Below, in pieces: positions 48,746 to 61,481 of a stretch of 64,000 nucleotides of DNA (the stretch's first letter is position 1; the number at the start of each line of letters is the position of its first letter). The DNA lies in assembly GCF_038502225.1 (NCBI RefSeq), contig NC_091357.1:1589994-1653993 (forward strand), read 5' to 3'. Source of the stretch: Cherax quadricarinatus. Taxonomy: Eukaryota > Arthropoda > Malacostraca > Decapoda > Parastacidae. The notes below the pieces were generated by a model. The model saw only the letters and a list, made by a program, of their open reading frames with translations. It was not told the DNA's origin and made no database searches. The position numbers were made by a program, and so were the translations under genes.

Positions 48746-49738
48746 AGTAAAAGGACACAAGTGCAACTAATGTGACATTTTATTGTGGCAATTTTATTGT
48801 GACATTTTATTGTGACATTTTATTGTTTCGCTCTCCAGGAGCTTTGTCAAGCCGTTACAAACAGTACATGGACACAGATGGTATATATAGGCTTAGAGTG
48901 AGGTGTGATTGTAGGTGGTAGTAGTAGTAGTAATATAATATTGCAGGTGGTAGTAGTAGTAGTAATATAATATTGCAGGTGGTAGTAGTAGTAGTAATAT
49001 AATATTGCAGGTGGTAGTAGTAGTAGTAATATAATATTGCAGGTGGTAGTAGTAGTAGTAATATAATATTGCAGGTGGTAGTAGTAGTAGTAATATAATA
49101 TTGCAGGTGGTAGTAGTAGTAGTAATATAATATTGCAGGTGGTAGTAGTAGTAGTAATATAATATTGTAGGTGGTAGTAGTAGTAGTAATATAATATTGC
49201 AGGTGGTAGTAGTAGTAGTAATATAATATTGCAGGTGGTAGTAGTAGTAGTAATATAATATTGCAGGTGGTAGTAGTAGTAGTAATATAATATTGCAGGT
49301 GGTAGTAGTAGTAGTAGTAGGTGGTAGTAGTAGTAGTAATATAATATTGCAGGTGGTAGTAGTAGTAGTAATATAATATTGCAGGTGGTAGTAGTAGTAG
49401 TAATATAATAATAGTAGTAATATAATATTGCAGGTGGTAGTAGTAGTAGTAATATAATATTGCAGGTGGTAGTAGTAGTAGTAATATAATATTGCAGGTG
49501 GTAGTAGTAGTAGTAATATAATATGGTAGAACAATTAACTTGCAATTAGCTTTTATATCCATTTACTCATGTGCAATTTAATTGTTCTACCACTAGTATT
49601 GCACCTCACTCTAAGCCTATATATATCCTCTGTGTCTATGTACTGTTTGTAACGGCTTGACAAAGCTCCTGGTGAGCGAAACGTTGCCACAATAAAATGT
49701 CACATTAGTTGCACTTGTGTCCTTTTACTTTACTCAGT
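48746..49738. mobile_element. Inverted-repeat element with internal minisatellite
   Basis: Arms of roughly 150 bp (48746-48908 and 49590-49738) are reverse complements containing GTAAAGTAAAAGGACACAAG, TGACATTTTATTGTG, AGCTTTGTCAAGCCGTTACA and a TATATAGGCTTAGAGTG block. Each arm bears a hammerhead-like hairpin (48825-48850 minus; 49657-49683 plus). Between the arms lies a 32-bp minisatellite. There is no coding capacity. Confidence 0.75.
48910..49523. repeat. 32-bp minisatellite
   Basis: About 19 copies of GGTGGTAGTAGTAGTAGTAA plus TATAATATTGCA. Only two copies are present at the duplicate site (59822-59886). Confidence 0.95.
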
Positions 49739-49739
49739 C

Positions 49740-50156
49740 AGTTAACCTGAGCAACTTTTAAGTGGATCTGTCTTGTCCATAATCTTTCTCTTATTTACAT
49801 GAAAGAATCCTTTAGTTATTCCTCGAGTTCATTGCGACTTTAACTTCATAATGTCTTTTGACTTTTCTTATTCCGTTTTTTAAATTTCTCTTTTTAATTG
49901 AATATACTGATTTCTTAAGTGCCCTTCTGCCTTATTTATTCTCCTGTAGATGTCTCTCTTTTGACCTACCAGATATGTTAATCTGTTGTTTTTCCATATA
50001 CGTAATTGTTTTTTATCTAATTTCCCTATCTGGAACCTTCGGGACCTTTGAGTGGGTCTCTGGTCCTTTTTCTATTTCAAGCTTTTTGAATTTCAACGGA
50101 TTTCAATTTCAACGCTCGTGTACGGTAACCAGGACAAAATTTTGTGAATTATTGCC
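49740..50156. other. No recognised feature
   Basis: T-rich sequence between the inverted-repeat element and the next minisatellite. Confidence 0.4.
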
Positions 50157-52010
50157 ATGTGCAAGTTCCACAGTGTTCCACTACAAACATCCACAACATC
50201 CACAGTGTTCCACTACAAACATCCACAACATCCACAGTGTTCCACTACAAACATCCACAACATCCACAGTGTTCCACTACAAACATCCACAACATCCACA
50301 GTGTTCCACTACAAACATCCACAGTGTTCCACTACAAACATCCACAACATCCACAGTGTTCCACTACAAACATCCACAACATCCACAGTGTTCCACTACA
50401 AACATCCACAACATCCACAGTGTTCCACTACAAACATCCACAACATCCACAGTGTTCCGCTAGAAACATCCACAGTGTTCCACTACAAACATCCACAACA
50501 TCCACAGTGTTACGCTAGAAACATCCACAACATCCACAGTGTTACGCTAGAAACATCCACAACATCCACAGTGTTACGCTAGAAACATCCACAACATCCA
50601 CAGTGTTACGCTAGAAACATCCACAACATCCACAGTGTTCCACAGTGTTACGCTAGAAACATCCACAACATTCACAGTGTTACGCTATAAACATCCACAA
50701 CATCCAGAGTGTTACGCTAGGAACATCCACAACATCCAGAGTGTTACGCTAGAAACATCCACAACATTCACAGTGTTACACTCGAAACATCCACAACATC
50801 CACAGTGTTACGCTAGAAACATCCACAACATCCACAGTGTTACGCTAGAAACATCCACAACATTCACAGTGTTACGCTAGAAACATCCACAACATCCACA
50901 GTGTTACGCTAGAAACATCCACAACATCCACAGTGTTACGCTAGAAACATCCACAACATTCACAGTGTTACGCTAGAAACATCCACACATTCACAGTGTT
51001 ACGCTAGAAACATCCACAGCATTCACAGTGTTACGCTAGAAACATCCACAGCATTCACAGTGTTACGCTAGAAACATCCACAACATCCACAGTGTTACGC
51101 TAGAAACATCCACAATATTCACAGTGTTACGCTAGAAACATCCACAACATTCACAGTGTTACGCTAGAAACATCCACAACATTCACAGTGTTACGCTAGA
51201 AACATCCACAACATTCACAGTGTTACGCTAGAAACATCCACAACATTCACAGTGTTACGCTAGAAACATCCACAACATTCACAGTGTACGCTATCCACAA
51301 CATTCACAGTGTTACGCTAGAAACATCCACAACATTCACAGTGTTACGCTAGAAACATCCACAACATTCACAGTGTTACGCTAGAAACATCCACAACATT
51401 CACAGTGTTACGCTAGAAACATCCACAACATTCACAGTGTTACGCTAGAAACATCCACAACATTCACAGTGTTACGCTAGAAACATCCACAACATTCACA
51501 GTGTTACGCTAGAAACATCCACAACATTCACAGTGTTACGCTAGAAACATCCACAACATTCACAGTGTTACGCTAGAAACATCCACAACATTCACAGTGT
51601 TACGCTAGAAACATCCACAACATTCACAGTGTTACGCTAGAAACATCCACAACATTCACAGTGTTACGCTAGAAACATCCACAACATTCACAGTGTTACG
51701 CTAGAAACATCCACAACATTCACAGTGTTACGCTAGAAACATCCACAACATTCACAGTGTTACGCTAGAAACATCCACAACATTCACAGTGTTACGCTAG
51801 AAACATCCACAACATTCACAGTGTTACGCTAGAAACATCCACAACATTCACAGTGTTACGCTAGAAACATCCACAACATTCACAGTGTTACGCTAGAAAC
51901 ATCCACAACCTCCACAGTGTTACGCTAGAAACATCCACAACATTCACAGTGTTACGCTAGAAACATCCACAGCACTCACAGTGTTACGCTAGAAACATCC
52001 ACAACATCCA
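50157..52010. repeat. 32-bp minisatellite array
   Basis: About 57 copies of a 32-bp unit. The left zone (to ~50500) is of the CCACTACAAACATCCACAAC type. The middle is mixed ACGCTAGAAACATCCACAAC with CATCCACAGTGTT. The right zone (from ~51060) is almost uniform with ATTCACAGTGTT. The zoning suggests directional homogenisation of the array. Confidence 0.95.
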
Positions 52011-52189
52011 GTCATCTTGGCGGCCATCTTGTAGTTCAACAAATTCACATTCAGTTTGGAGTCACAATGCAGCAACAAATACATTTAGATGTTGCCACTC
52101 ATTTTGTTTTTTCTTATTCTGTCTATAGTATTATCCTTAATTATTGCCCCCTCCCCCCTTCCTCTATTTCTCTTATCTCCCAAAACTGT

Positions 52190-52573
<384 letters not shown>

Positions 52574-52632
52574 GGACTTACTTTTAGGGTGATATAGATA
52601 CCATCAAAATTAACAGATACCACTGATACGCG

Positions 52633-52983
<351 letters not shown>

Positions 52984-53224
52984 CATTTATGGCTCTGCGC
53001 GTGCTGTACATACACAAAAGACAAGTAACAAAAGAAATAATATTTATAACATATCTTCACGTAGGTTGACAATTAGATTAAGAATTTGGCAGTCATTTAC
53101 ACACAATACAACATTCAGACAAACGCTTTTTCTGCTACGTAACTGAAATATATATATATATTAATAAAGATATATATTGCGACGTAAGTATGAGTAAAAT
53201 TTTCGTTTACTAACGATATCCGGG

Positions 53225-53440
53225 AGTCTTGGTGTAAGTTCATGGCTGTCTTGGTGGGTGTAATTTATAGACACAAATTTCTCTGTGTCTCCTGTATTTC
53301 CTCCACCAGGAAAGTCTCGACCGTAGTTAGAAAAGACATAATTCCAATCCAGCAAGGTCGTCTGGGACCTCCGGAAAGTGGGGAAGGCAAGACATCCAGT
53401 AGATAGACGGACGAATTCCTGTAAACAAGATCTTGGGAAG
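53225..53440 (+). repeat. Degraded stem-loop/satellite module (locus 3)
   Basis: Holds a decayed version of the stem-loop (53253-53307) followed by one or two satellite-like units (GAAAGTGGGGAAGGCAAGAC, ATCCAGTAGATAGACGGACG). The order is the same as at 45 and 56 kb. Confidence 0.7.
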
Positions 53441-54200
53441 GAACTGATGTAGGAAGATAGAGGTGAGGATACTGAAAGAGACGAGGCAAACCTTTGTGAA
53501 GTAAAGGAGAGTCACACTCTACAGGAGTGTACATGTGCAGGCAAATGTAAGATTGAGCAAAGGGTCACAGAGTTTTAAAAGTGTCACTGCAGGTGGTTTA
53601 GACTAAGGCTGCTTCCTTGATAAGTGATGTAACAAAACTTTGTTAAAGTCGCTAGAGAAAAGTGAATTCAGTATAATGGCTGGTAAAGAATTTGAATTTC
53701 TGATTACAAAATCCTGTACTTATAATTTCTATAATTAATATAGGAGAAACTATTGAATATAGAAATGGATGAAGAGGTGTATTTACCTAGACTATCAGAA
53801 AACCTTTGCTAGAGCTGTCAGAGATACAAAGATCACTGGGTTATATGCAGTAATACCAGAGATATAAACGTTACGCTTATACACAGTAACACCAGAGCTC
53901 CAGAGGTCACAATAGTATAACTGGTAAAATTAGAAAAGCAAATATCACTCTTTTTTATACAGTAATATAAAGAATACAACGATAACCCTGTTATGCATTA
54001 TATCAGAGATATAATAATACCGGTGATGCGAAGATCACAATGTTTAACACAATAACACCAGTAAATAACAAATAAGGAAGTTACACATAGAAACACAGAG
54101 ATCACGCTTTTACATGACTGAAAATACAGAAAAGCTCAAATAAGAACATAAAAATCTATGACATTTAAAAAGACGACCGAAATAAACAACAACTGGCTTC
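53441..54200. other. No recognised feature
   Basis: AT-rich sequence without a recognised gene or repeat, apart from loosely repeated CAGTAATACCAGAGATATAA-like words at 53850-54070. Confidence 0.4.
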
Positions 54201-54325
54201 ACCATGGTGGTCCAGGTAGAGGAGTTCTTCTCTTCTGGCTGGACTATGTTTCTAGTCTTCCCGGGCGGATGTATTTACTGGGCGCAGATTTCTGTGTGTC
54301 CTCCCCGGTAATTACATCCATTTGT
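54200..54325 (+). repeat. Stem-loop relative (locus 4)
   Basis: Arms GGATGTATTTACTGGG (54267-54282) and CCCGGTAATTACATCC (54304-54319) pair over 16 positions with one mismatch and one G-T wobble. The loop GCGCAGATTTCTGTGTGTCC resembles that of the other loci. Confidence 0.75.
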
Positions 54326-54930
54326 ATATACTGATATTTAAACACTTGTGTTGTAATATCATATATGGTCAGTGCTTCATGGTGTTGCTACATTTGAAGA
54401 GTTAAGTTCCTCTCTGAGGTAATGCTGTGTTTGGGCTTCACAACTCTCAACGTCCACCTCAAATGATGGAGTTTAAATCCATTTTTTCCATTCATTATAT
54501 GACAATATTTTGCTAAATGAGTGTAAGTATAGAACACATTTTCACACATTGTCAAGTAGTTCAACAACTGACTGATACAACCATTGTAAAATGAAAAGTT
54601 TGTCCTGAAAGTTTATTGTAAACTGTACTCTGCATTGCCTTTTTTTATATCATAATAAGAAGCGCAAAATTATTGAGACTTGATGTTGCAGTTAATTATT
54701 CAACATTCACTTTTCTAAATCATTTCAAAACACTTAAATAACAACAAGTCAATTTAGAAATAATTGATGTTCATAACTTTAACATATTTCAATGTTTATT
54801 AAAGGCTGTTATTAACACATACTTATTTGTCTCCTTCACTTACATATACGAACAAACATTCAGCCTCGTGAATCTCAACAAGTAAAAGATTCAAAATTGA
54901 TTTAGTGGTTTAGTAAAAGAACATATGTTG
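54326..54930. other. No recognised feature
   Basis: AT-rich unique-looking sequence. Confidence 0.4.
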
Positions 54931-54934
54931 TTGG

Positions 54935-55395
54935 TCATGGTAGTTGTGGTGGTGGTGGTGGTGGTGGTGGTGGTGGTGGTGGTGGTGGTGGTGGTGGTGG
55001 TGGTGGTGGTGGTGGTGGTGGTGGTGGTGGTGATGGTGGTGGTGGTGGTGGTGGTGGTGGTGGTGGTGGTGGTGGTGGTAGTGGTGGTGGTGGTGGTGGT
55101 GGTGGTGGTGGTAGTGGTGGTGGTGGTGGTGGTGGTGGAGGTAGTGGTGGTGGTGGTGGTGGTGGTGGTGGTGGTTGTGGTGGTGGTGGTGGTGGTGGTG
55201 GTGGTGGTGGTGGTGGTGGTGGTGGTGGTGGTGGTGGTGGTGGTGGTGGTGGTGGTGGTGGTGGTGGTGGTGGTGGTGGTGGTGGTGGTGGTGGTGGTGG
55301 TGGTGGTGGTGGTGGTGGTGATGGTGGTAGTAGTAGTAGCAGTAGTAGTAATAGTAGTAGTAGCAGCAGTAGAAGAAGAAGAAGAAGAAGAGGTA
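54935..55395. repeat. (GGT)n trinucleotide tract
   Basis: About 390 bp of nearly pure GGT, followed by AGT/AGC and GAA runs. The valine-rich frame is an artefact. Confidence 0.97.
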
Positions 55396-55909
55396 ACTCT
55401 TGGTTAATGGCGGAGTTAATTTTTAAGGGAAACTCGTCCTAATACTTTACATCAGTAATTAAAGATAACTCAAGTCCTCCACTAGTGTCACAAACGTGTC
55501 GCGTCTTTATATATTTACATGTTTCACGAAGAATGTCGTCAAAATACCGTAAACCAGCGTATAAATGTATGTAAAAATACATATATATGTGTATGTTTGT
55601 GCGCTTGTTAGTCTTTCAATGTCATATGAAAATGACCAATAAATAAATAAAAATGAAAACAGTGTAATATTTAATACAGTTTTGATGGAGGTGGAAAAGT
55701 TCTTCAACACTTGGACATTCATCTACGTAAAATAAAACACTTACAAATACTTTTAAACTGATAAATAAACAAGAAAATCTCGTACTTAGACTAAATTCAT
55801 AGTGTAATATAAAAGGATTTCCAAAATTTACGTTAATTAGCCTCTCGGAGGTGGCGGAACTGTGAGGCAGCTTGGTGGCGTCTAGCTGACCTACGGTCGC
55901 GGCTGTCTT

Positions 55910-55970
55910 GGTGGGTGTAATTACTGGACGCAGTTTTCTGTGTGTGTCACCTCCAGTAATTCCACCCACC
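55910..55970 (+). other. Conserved stem-loop (locus 5)
   Basis: Identical to the stem-loop at 45123-45183 because it lies in the duplicated segment. Confidence 0.8.
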
Positions 55971-56029
55971 TGGACAGTCTCTACCGTAGACCAGCTAGAC
56001 AAGACCAAGTTTCCATGCAGCGAGGTCAC

Positions 56030-58252
56030 TGAAGGTGGCAACCGCTGACTCTGGGGAAGTGGGGAAGGGAGTCCACCTGAGGTGACATAAGTGGACTCCT
56101 GGAGACACTGATCCGGGGAAGGCACCGCTGACTCTGGGGAAGTGGGGAAGGGAGTCCACTCAGGTGACACAAGTAGACTCCTGGAGACACTGATCCGGGG
56201 AAGGCACCGCCGACCTTAGGTAAGTGGGGAACGGAAGACATCCGGAGCGAGCGGATGGATTCCTGGATTCATAAACTTGGGGAAGGTTGTGGTTGAGGCT
56301 GACCTTGTGTAAGTGGGGAAGGGGAGACATCCGGAGCGAGCGGATGGATTCCTGGATACATGAACCTGGGGAAGGCATGAATACATGCAGTTGAGGCTGA
56401 CCTTGTGTAAGTGGGGAAGGGAAGATATCCGGCGGTAGACGGAAGGATTCCTGGATACATGATCCTGGGGAAGGCATGAATACATGCAGTTGAGGCTGAC
56501 CTTGGGTAAGTGGGGAAGGGAAGATATCCGGCGGTAGACGGAAGGATTCCTGGATACATGATCCTGGGGAAGGCATGAATACATGCAGTTGAGGCTGACC
56601 TTGGGTAAGTGGGGAAGGGGAGACATCCGGGAGCGAGCGGATGGATTCCTGGATACATGAACCTGGGGAAGGCATGAATACATGCAGTTGAGGCTGACCT
56701 TGGGTAAGTGGGGAAGGGGAGACATCCGGCGGTAGACGGAAGGATTCCTGGATACATGAACCTGGGGAAGGCATGAATACATGCAGTTGAGGCTGACCTT
56801 GTGTAAGTGGGGAAGGGGAGACATCCGGCGGTAGACGGAAGGATTCCTGGATACATGAACCTGGGGAAGGCATGAATACATGCAGTTGAGGCTGACCTTG
56901 TGTAAGTGGGGAAGGGGAGACATCCGGCGGTAGACGGATGGATTCCTGGATACATGAACCTGGGGAAGGCATGAATACATGCAGTTGAGGCTGACCTTGT
57001 GTAAGTGGGGAAGGGGAGACATCCGGAGCGAGCGGATGGATTCCTGGATACATGAACCTGGGGAAGGCATGAATACATGCAGTTGAGGCTGACCTTGGGT
57101 AAGTGGGGAAGGGGAGACATCCGGCGGTAGACGGATGGATTCCTGGATACATGATCCTAAGGAAAGCAAGAATACCGCTGACTCTGAGGAAGTGGGGAAG
57201 GGAGTCCACTCAGGTGACACAAGTAGACTCCTGGAGACACTGATCCGGGGAAGGCACCGCCGACCTTAGGTAAGTGGGGAAGGGAAGACATCCGGGAGCG
57301 AGCGGATGGATTCCTGGATTCATAAACTTGGGGAAGGTTGTGGTTGAGGCTGACCTTGTGTAAGTGGGGAAGGGGAGACATCCGGAGCGAGCGGATGGAT
57401 TCCTGGATACATGAACCTGGGGAAGGCATGAATACATGCAGTTGAGGCTGACCTTGTGTAAGTGGGGAAGGGGAGACATCCGGAGCGAGCGGATGGATTC
57501 CTGGATACATGATCCTAAGGAAAGCAAGAATACCGCTGACTCAGAGGAAGTGGGGAAGGGAGTCCACTCAGGTGACACAAGTGGACTCCTGGAGACACTG
57601 ATCCGGGGAAGGCACCGCCGACCTTAGGTAAGTGGGGAAGGGAAGACATCTGGGAGCGAGCGGATGGATTCCTGGATTCATAAACTTGGGGAAGGTTGTG
57701 GTTGAGGCTGACCTTGTGTAAGTGGGGAAGGGGAGACATCCGGAGCGAGCGGATGGATTCCTGGATACATGAACCTGGGGAAGGCATGAATACATGAAGT
57801 TGAGGCTGACCTTGGGTAAGTGGGGAAGGGGAGACATCCGGAGCGAGCGGATGGATTCCTGGATACATGAACCTGGGGAAGGCATGAATACATGCAGTTG
57901 AGGCTGACCTTGGGTAAGTGGGGAAGGGGAGACATCCGGCGGTAGACGGATGGATTCCTGGATACATGATCCTAAGGAAAGCAAGAATACCGCTGACTCT
58001 GAGGAAGTGGGGAAGGGAGTCCACTCAGGTGACACAAGCAGACTCCTGGAGACACTGATCCGGGGAAGGCACCGCCGACCTTAGGTAAGTGGGGAAGGGA
58101 AGACATCCGGGAGCGAACGGATGGATTCCTGGATTCATGAACTTGGGGAAGGTTGTGGTTGAGGCTGACCTTGGGTAAGTGGGGAAGGGGAGACATCCGG
58201 GAGCGAACGGATGGATTCCTGGACACATGAACCTGGGGAAGGCTGAGGCTGG

Positions 58253-58291
<39 letters not shown>

Positions 58292-58380
58292 GGCTGACCT
58301 TAGGGAACTGAGAAAGGGGAGACATCCGGGGGCCCACGGATGGATTCCTGGACACATGAACCTGGGGAAGGCGAGGGGGG
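56030..58380. repeat. ~80-100-bp satellite array (copy B)
   Basis: Same satellite family as 45240-47490, but with a different number and order of unit subtypes: more GGCGGTAGACGG-type units in 56410-56960. So the arrays have changed since duplication. Confidence 0.92.
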
Positions 58381-58534
58381 GGGGACCTTAAAGACGAACC
58401 ACTGGCCTCCACGTGGCAAGGTCTGGTAACTCAGAGATAACTCTGAGGCTGACAGTGGTCGCAAATAATTTTATTGTTATTATTATTAATTACTATTCAT
58501 GATTTGGATTCAAAAGCGTCGACCTCAACAGTAG

Positions 58535-58990
58535 CTATTGTGGTCTTATTCCCACTCCAGCCTCCCTGACAGTAGCCACGGTGATGTTATTCCCACTCCA
58601 GCCTCCCTGACAGTAGCCACGGTGATGTTATTCCCACTCCAGCCTCCCTGACAGTAGCCACGGTGATGTTATTCCCACTCCAGCCTCCCTGACAGTAGCC
58701 ACGGTGATGTTATTCCCACTCCAGCCTCCCTGACAGTAGCCACGGTGGCGTTATTCCCACTCCAGCCTCCCTGACAGTAGCCACGGTGATGTTACTCCCA
58801 CTCCATCCTCCCTGACAGTAGCCATGGTGGTGTTATTCCCACTCCAGTTTCCCTGACAGTAGCCACGGTGATCTTAATCCTACTCCTCCCTCCCTGACAG
58901 TAGCCACGGTGATGTTATTCCCACTCCAGCCTCCCTGACAGTAGCCACGGTGATGTTATTCCCACTCCAGCCTCCCTGACAGTAGCCACG
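58535..58990. repeat. 41-bp minisatellite (copy B)
   Basis: About 11 copies of the 41-bp unit found at 47640-48195. Confidence 0.93.
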
Positions 58991-59014
58991 GTGGTGTTAC
59001 TGAGTTGTACTCTT

Positions 59015-59575
59015 CTGTGTTACTGTACTGTACTCTTCTGTGTTTCTTTGCTTACTCTTCTGTTATTGTACTCTTCTGTGTTACTGTACTGTACTGATCT
59101 TCTGTGTTACTGTACTGATCTTCTGTGTTACTACTGTACTGATCTTCTGTGCTACTGTACTGTACTGATCTTCTATGTTACTGTACTGGTCTTTTGTGTT
59201 ACTGTACTGATCTTCTGTGTTACTACTGTACTGATCTTCTGTGCTACTGTACTGTACTGATCTTCTATGTTACTGTACTGGTCTTTTGTGTTACTGTACT
59301 GATCTTCTGTGTTACTACTGTACTGATCTTCTGTGTTACTACTGTACTGATCTTCTGTGCTACTGTACTGTACTGATCTTCTATGTTACTGTACTGATCT
59401 TTTGTGTTACTGTACTGATCTTCTGTGTTGCTACTGTACTGATCTTCTGTGGTACTGTACTGTACTGATCTTTTGTGTTACTTTACTGATCTTTTGTGTT
59501 ACTGTACTGATGTGTGTTACTGTGCTGTACTGTTCTTGTATGTTACTGTACTGATCTTGTGTTACTTTACTGTGA
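59015..59575. repeat. 21-26-bp minisatellite (copy B)
   Basis: Tandem GTTACTGTACTGATCTTCTG-type units. A ~92-bp block of units is repeated three times (59149, 59241 and 59357 regions). Confidence 0.92.
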
Positions 59576-59655
59576 CAAGTGTTGAAGACTGAGCACATCT
59601 GTTTCTAACTCTCAGTCAGTTAGTATATATTTTGATAGAATTACCGACAATATGT

Positions 59656-60029
59656 AAAGTAAAAGGACACAAATGCAACTAATGTGACATTTTATTGTGG
59701 CAATTTTACTGTGACATTTTATTGTGACATTTTATTGTTTCGCTCTCCAGGAGCTTTGTCAAGCCGTTACAAACAGTACATGGACACAGATGGTATATAT
59801 AGGCTTAGAGTGAGGTGTGATTGTAGGTGGTAGTAGTAGTAGTAATATAATATTGTAGGTGGTAGTAGTAGTAGTAATATAATATGGTAGAACAATTAAC
59901 TTGCAATTAGCTTTTATATCCATTTACTCATGTGCAATTTAATTGTTCTACCACTAGTATTGCACCTCACTCTAAGCCTATATATATCCTCTGTGTCTAT
60001 GTACTGTTTGTAACGGCTTGACAAAGCTC
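59656..60029. mobile_element. Inverted-repeat element, contracted and truncated copy
   Basis: Left arm at 59656-59820 with the hairpin at 59737-59762 (-), only two 32-bp internal units, and a right arm that stops at 60029 after TTGACAAAGCTC. Confidence 0.75.
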
Positions 60030-60209
60030 TCCATTGTGGGATTCACGGTCAAAATTCTGATGTCTCCTGATTCAACTCAGTTTTTCTTACATAATGCTTC
60101 CGAAAACGCTTTTATCAATGTTTTTAATCTTATTTTCTTAAGAGGAATCACAACACTTCTTCTACAGCTTCTCCTTCAGTTATAGTTTATTTTACACAAA
60201 ATTATATTT

Positions 60210-61130
60210 CAGTTCACACCTTCTGTAGTTCGTCTAACCTCGGCATATACAGACGACTGTACTCAGACTTTTACTTATCCAAGACAGGAAATGCCAGTTG
60301 CTCAAAATTACATCAATCACCAGCTTACAGCTATATTAGCGTTGAGAAAACAATGGCAGGACAAATTTGCCCCCGAGAAAACACAAATGATGGTCTGGTC
60401 ATCACAAATGACAGCCTGGATGAAGCTGATATCCTCGGGGAAATTTTGACTCCAAACGAACTGTGAAGAACCACTTCATAAATCTTGGAAACAAAGTGCC
60501 TAGGAAGCTTCCAGCACTTCGACGTATCACATCTGCTCGACAATAGAGGTTACAAGATTCCGTATGAGGCATAAGTACGGTCACACCTTTAGTGTGCTAC
60601 GCTCTCTTGAGTTGCTTGCACCCTGTCTCATCTGCAAATCCTTGACAGAACAGAAAACAGAGAAAGGCGGCGCATCTCTCGGCTGGACCCAGCCTGGATA
60701 GATCTGCCATTTCAGCAGAGCCTTCAACACAGGAGGGATGTGGGGAGGCCTTACTGCTATGTATAAGGCCAACATTGTCAAAGTACCACATTTGCCTCTA
60801 CTCCGAGGACAGTGAGAAGGGAACTTCTACACAACAAGACGGGCAGCAAGCATCAAGGCTCTGGAGAAGGTACCCTTTCCGGAACATCGCTTCATCTGAG
60901 ATCATTCATTCCTAGGATGTCACCTGTCTGGAACACGTTCATACAGAATAATGACATCAACGAAATGAAATCAATTGACCAAATGAAATCGTTGGTCCAC
61001 AGATAACTCGGAAATCATTCTGCTCCCTATATGTATATTTCATAACAATTAATAGGCTTTCAAATGAACTGATGTAGGTAACAGCTTTTAGCTTGTAAAT
61101 AAAGTTAGGAACCTTAACGCAATCTTTAAT
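60210..61130 (+). pseudogene. Poly(A)-type LINE C fragment, plus strand
   Basis: 3' part of a reverse transcriptase with YTDD (60246-60257), FTYPRQEMPVAQNYINHQL and KFAPEKTQMM, then frameshifts and stops. Later pieces AMYKANIVKVPH and CHLSGTRS are DNA-level relatives of the minus copy at 61482-63335. It ends with GCTTTCAAATGAACTGATGT and AGGTAACAGC, shared with the other copy. It is 5'-truncated and degraded. Confidence 0.75.
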
Positions 61131-61259
61131 TAAAACCCTGCATATATATATATGAGAGAGAGAGAGAGATTTGGCACAACCGCTGACAAATACTGGTTGC
61201 TGTAAAATCCCTCATATTCTAGAGTCGCAGATTTTCAAGATAATAAGTCTTCTTGTACA

Positions 61260-61420
61260 TTATTATTATAATCAAGGGAGAAGCTCTAAACCCGGAGGAT
61301 TATACAGCGCCTGGGGGGGGATGTGGAAGGCATTCAGGCTTAATTCGGGGAACTGGAGCACAGATCCAATTCCCTAAATCAAGAGCCCCTCACCAACATC
61401 AAGGAACCTTCCTTGAGGGG
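61260..61420 (-). mobile_element. 161-bp SINE with perfect 13-bp target duplication (copy 2)
   Basis: Minus-strand copy of the SINE at 29336-29496. The duplication GTCTTCTTGTACA is at 61247-61259 and 61421-61433. The tail reads TTATTATTATAATCAAGGG on the plus strand. The length equals that of copy 1. Confidence 0.9.
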
Positions 61421-61481
61421 GTCTTCTTGTACAGACAAATAAGACATTGGATGCAGCTGGTTGTCCTAATAACAACGTATC

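Larger units (their letters stand above)
44739..49672 (+). repeat. Segmental duplication, copy A
   Basis: Direct duplicate of 55526-60029. Both copies have the same order: A/T-rich tail, stem-loop, satellite array, 41-bp minisatellite, ~21-26-bp minisatellite and inverted-repeat element. Over the first ~600 bp only a handful of substitutions separate the copies (for example AAACTAGCG/AAACCAGCG). The length difference comes from array copy number. Confidence 0.93.
55526..60029 (+). repeat. Segmental duplication, copy B
   Basis: Direct duplicate of 44739-49672. It starts at ACGAAGAATGTCGTCAAAAT and ends at TTGACAAAGCTC, after which the sequence switches to unrelated TCCATTGTGGGATTCACGG. The right breakpoint lies inside the hammerhead-like hairpin. 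Confidence 0.93.

Noticed and set aside
54925..55407. Poly-valine protein
   Set aside because: Translation of the (GGT)n tract.
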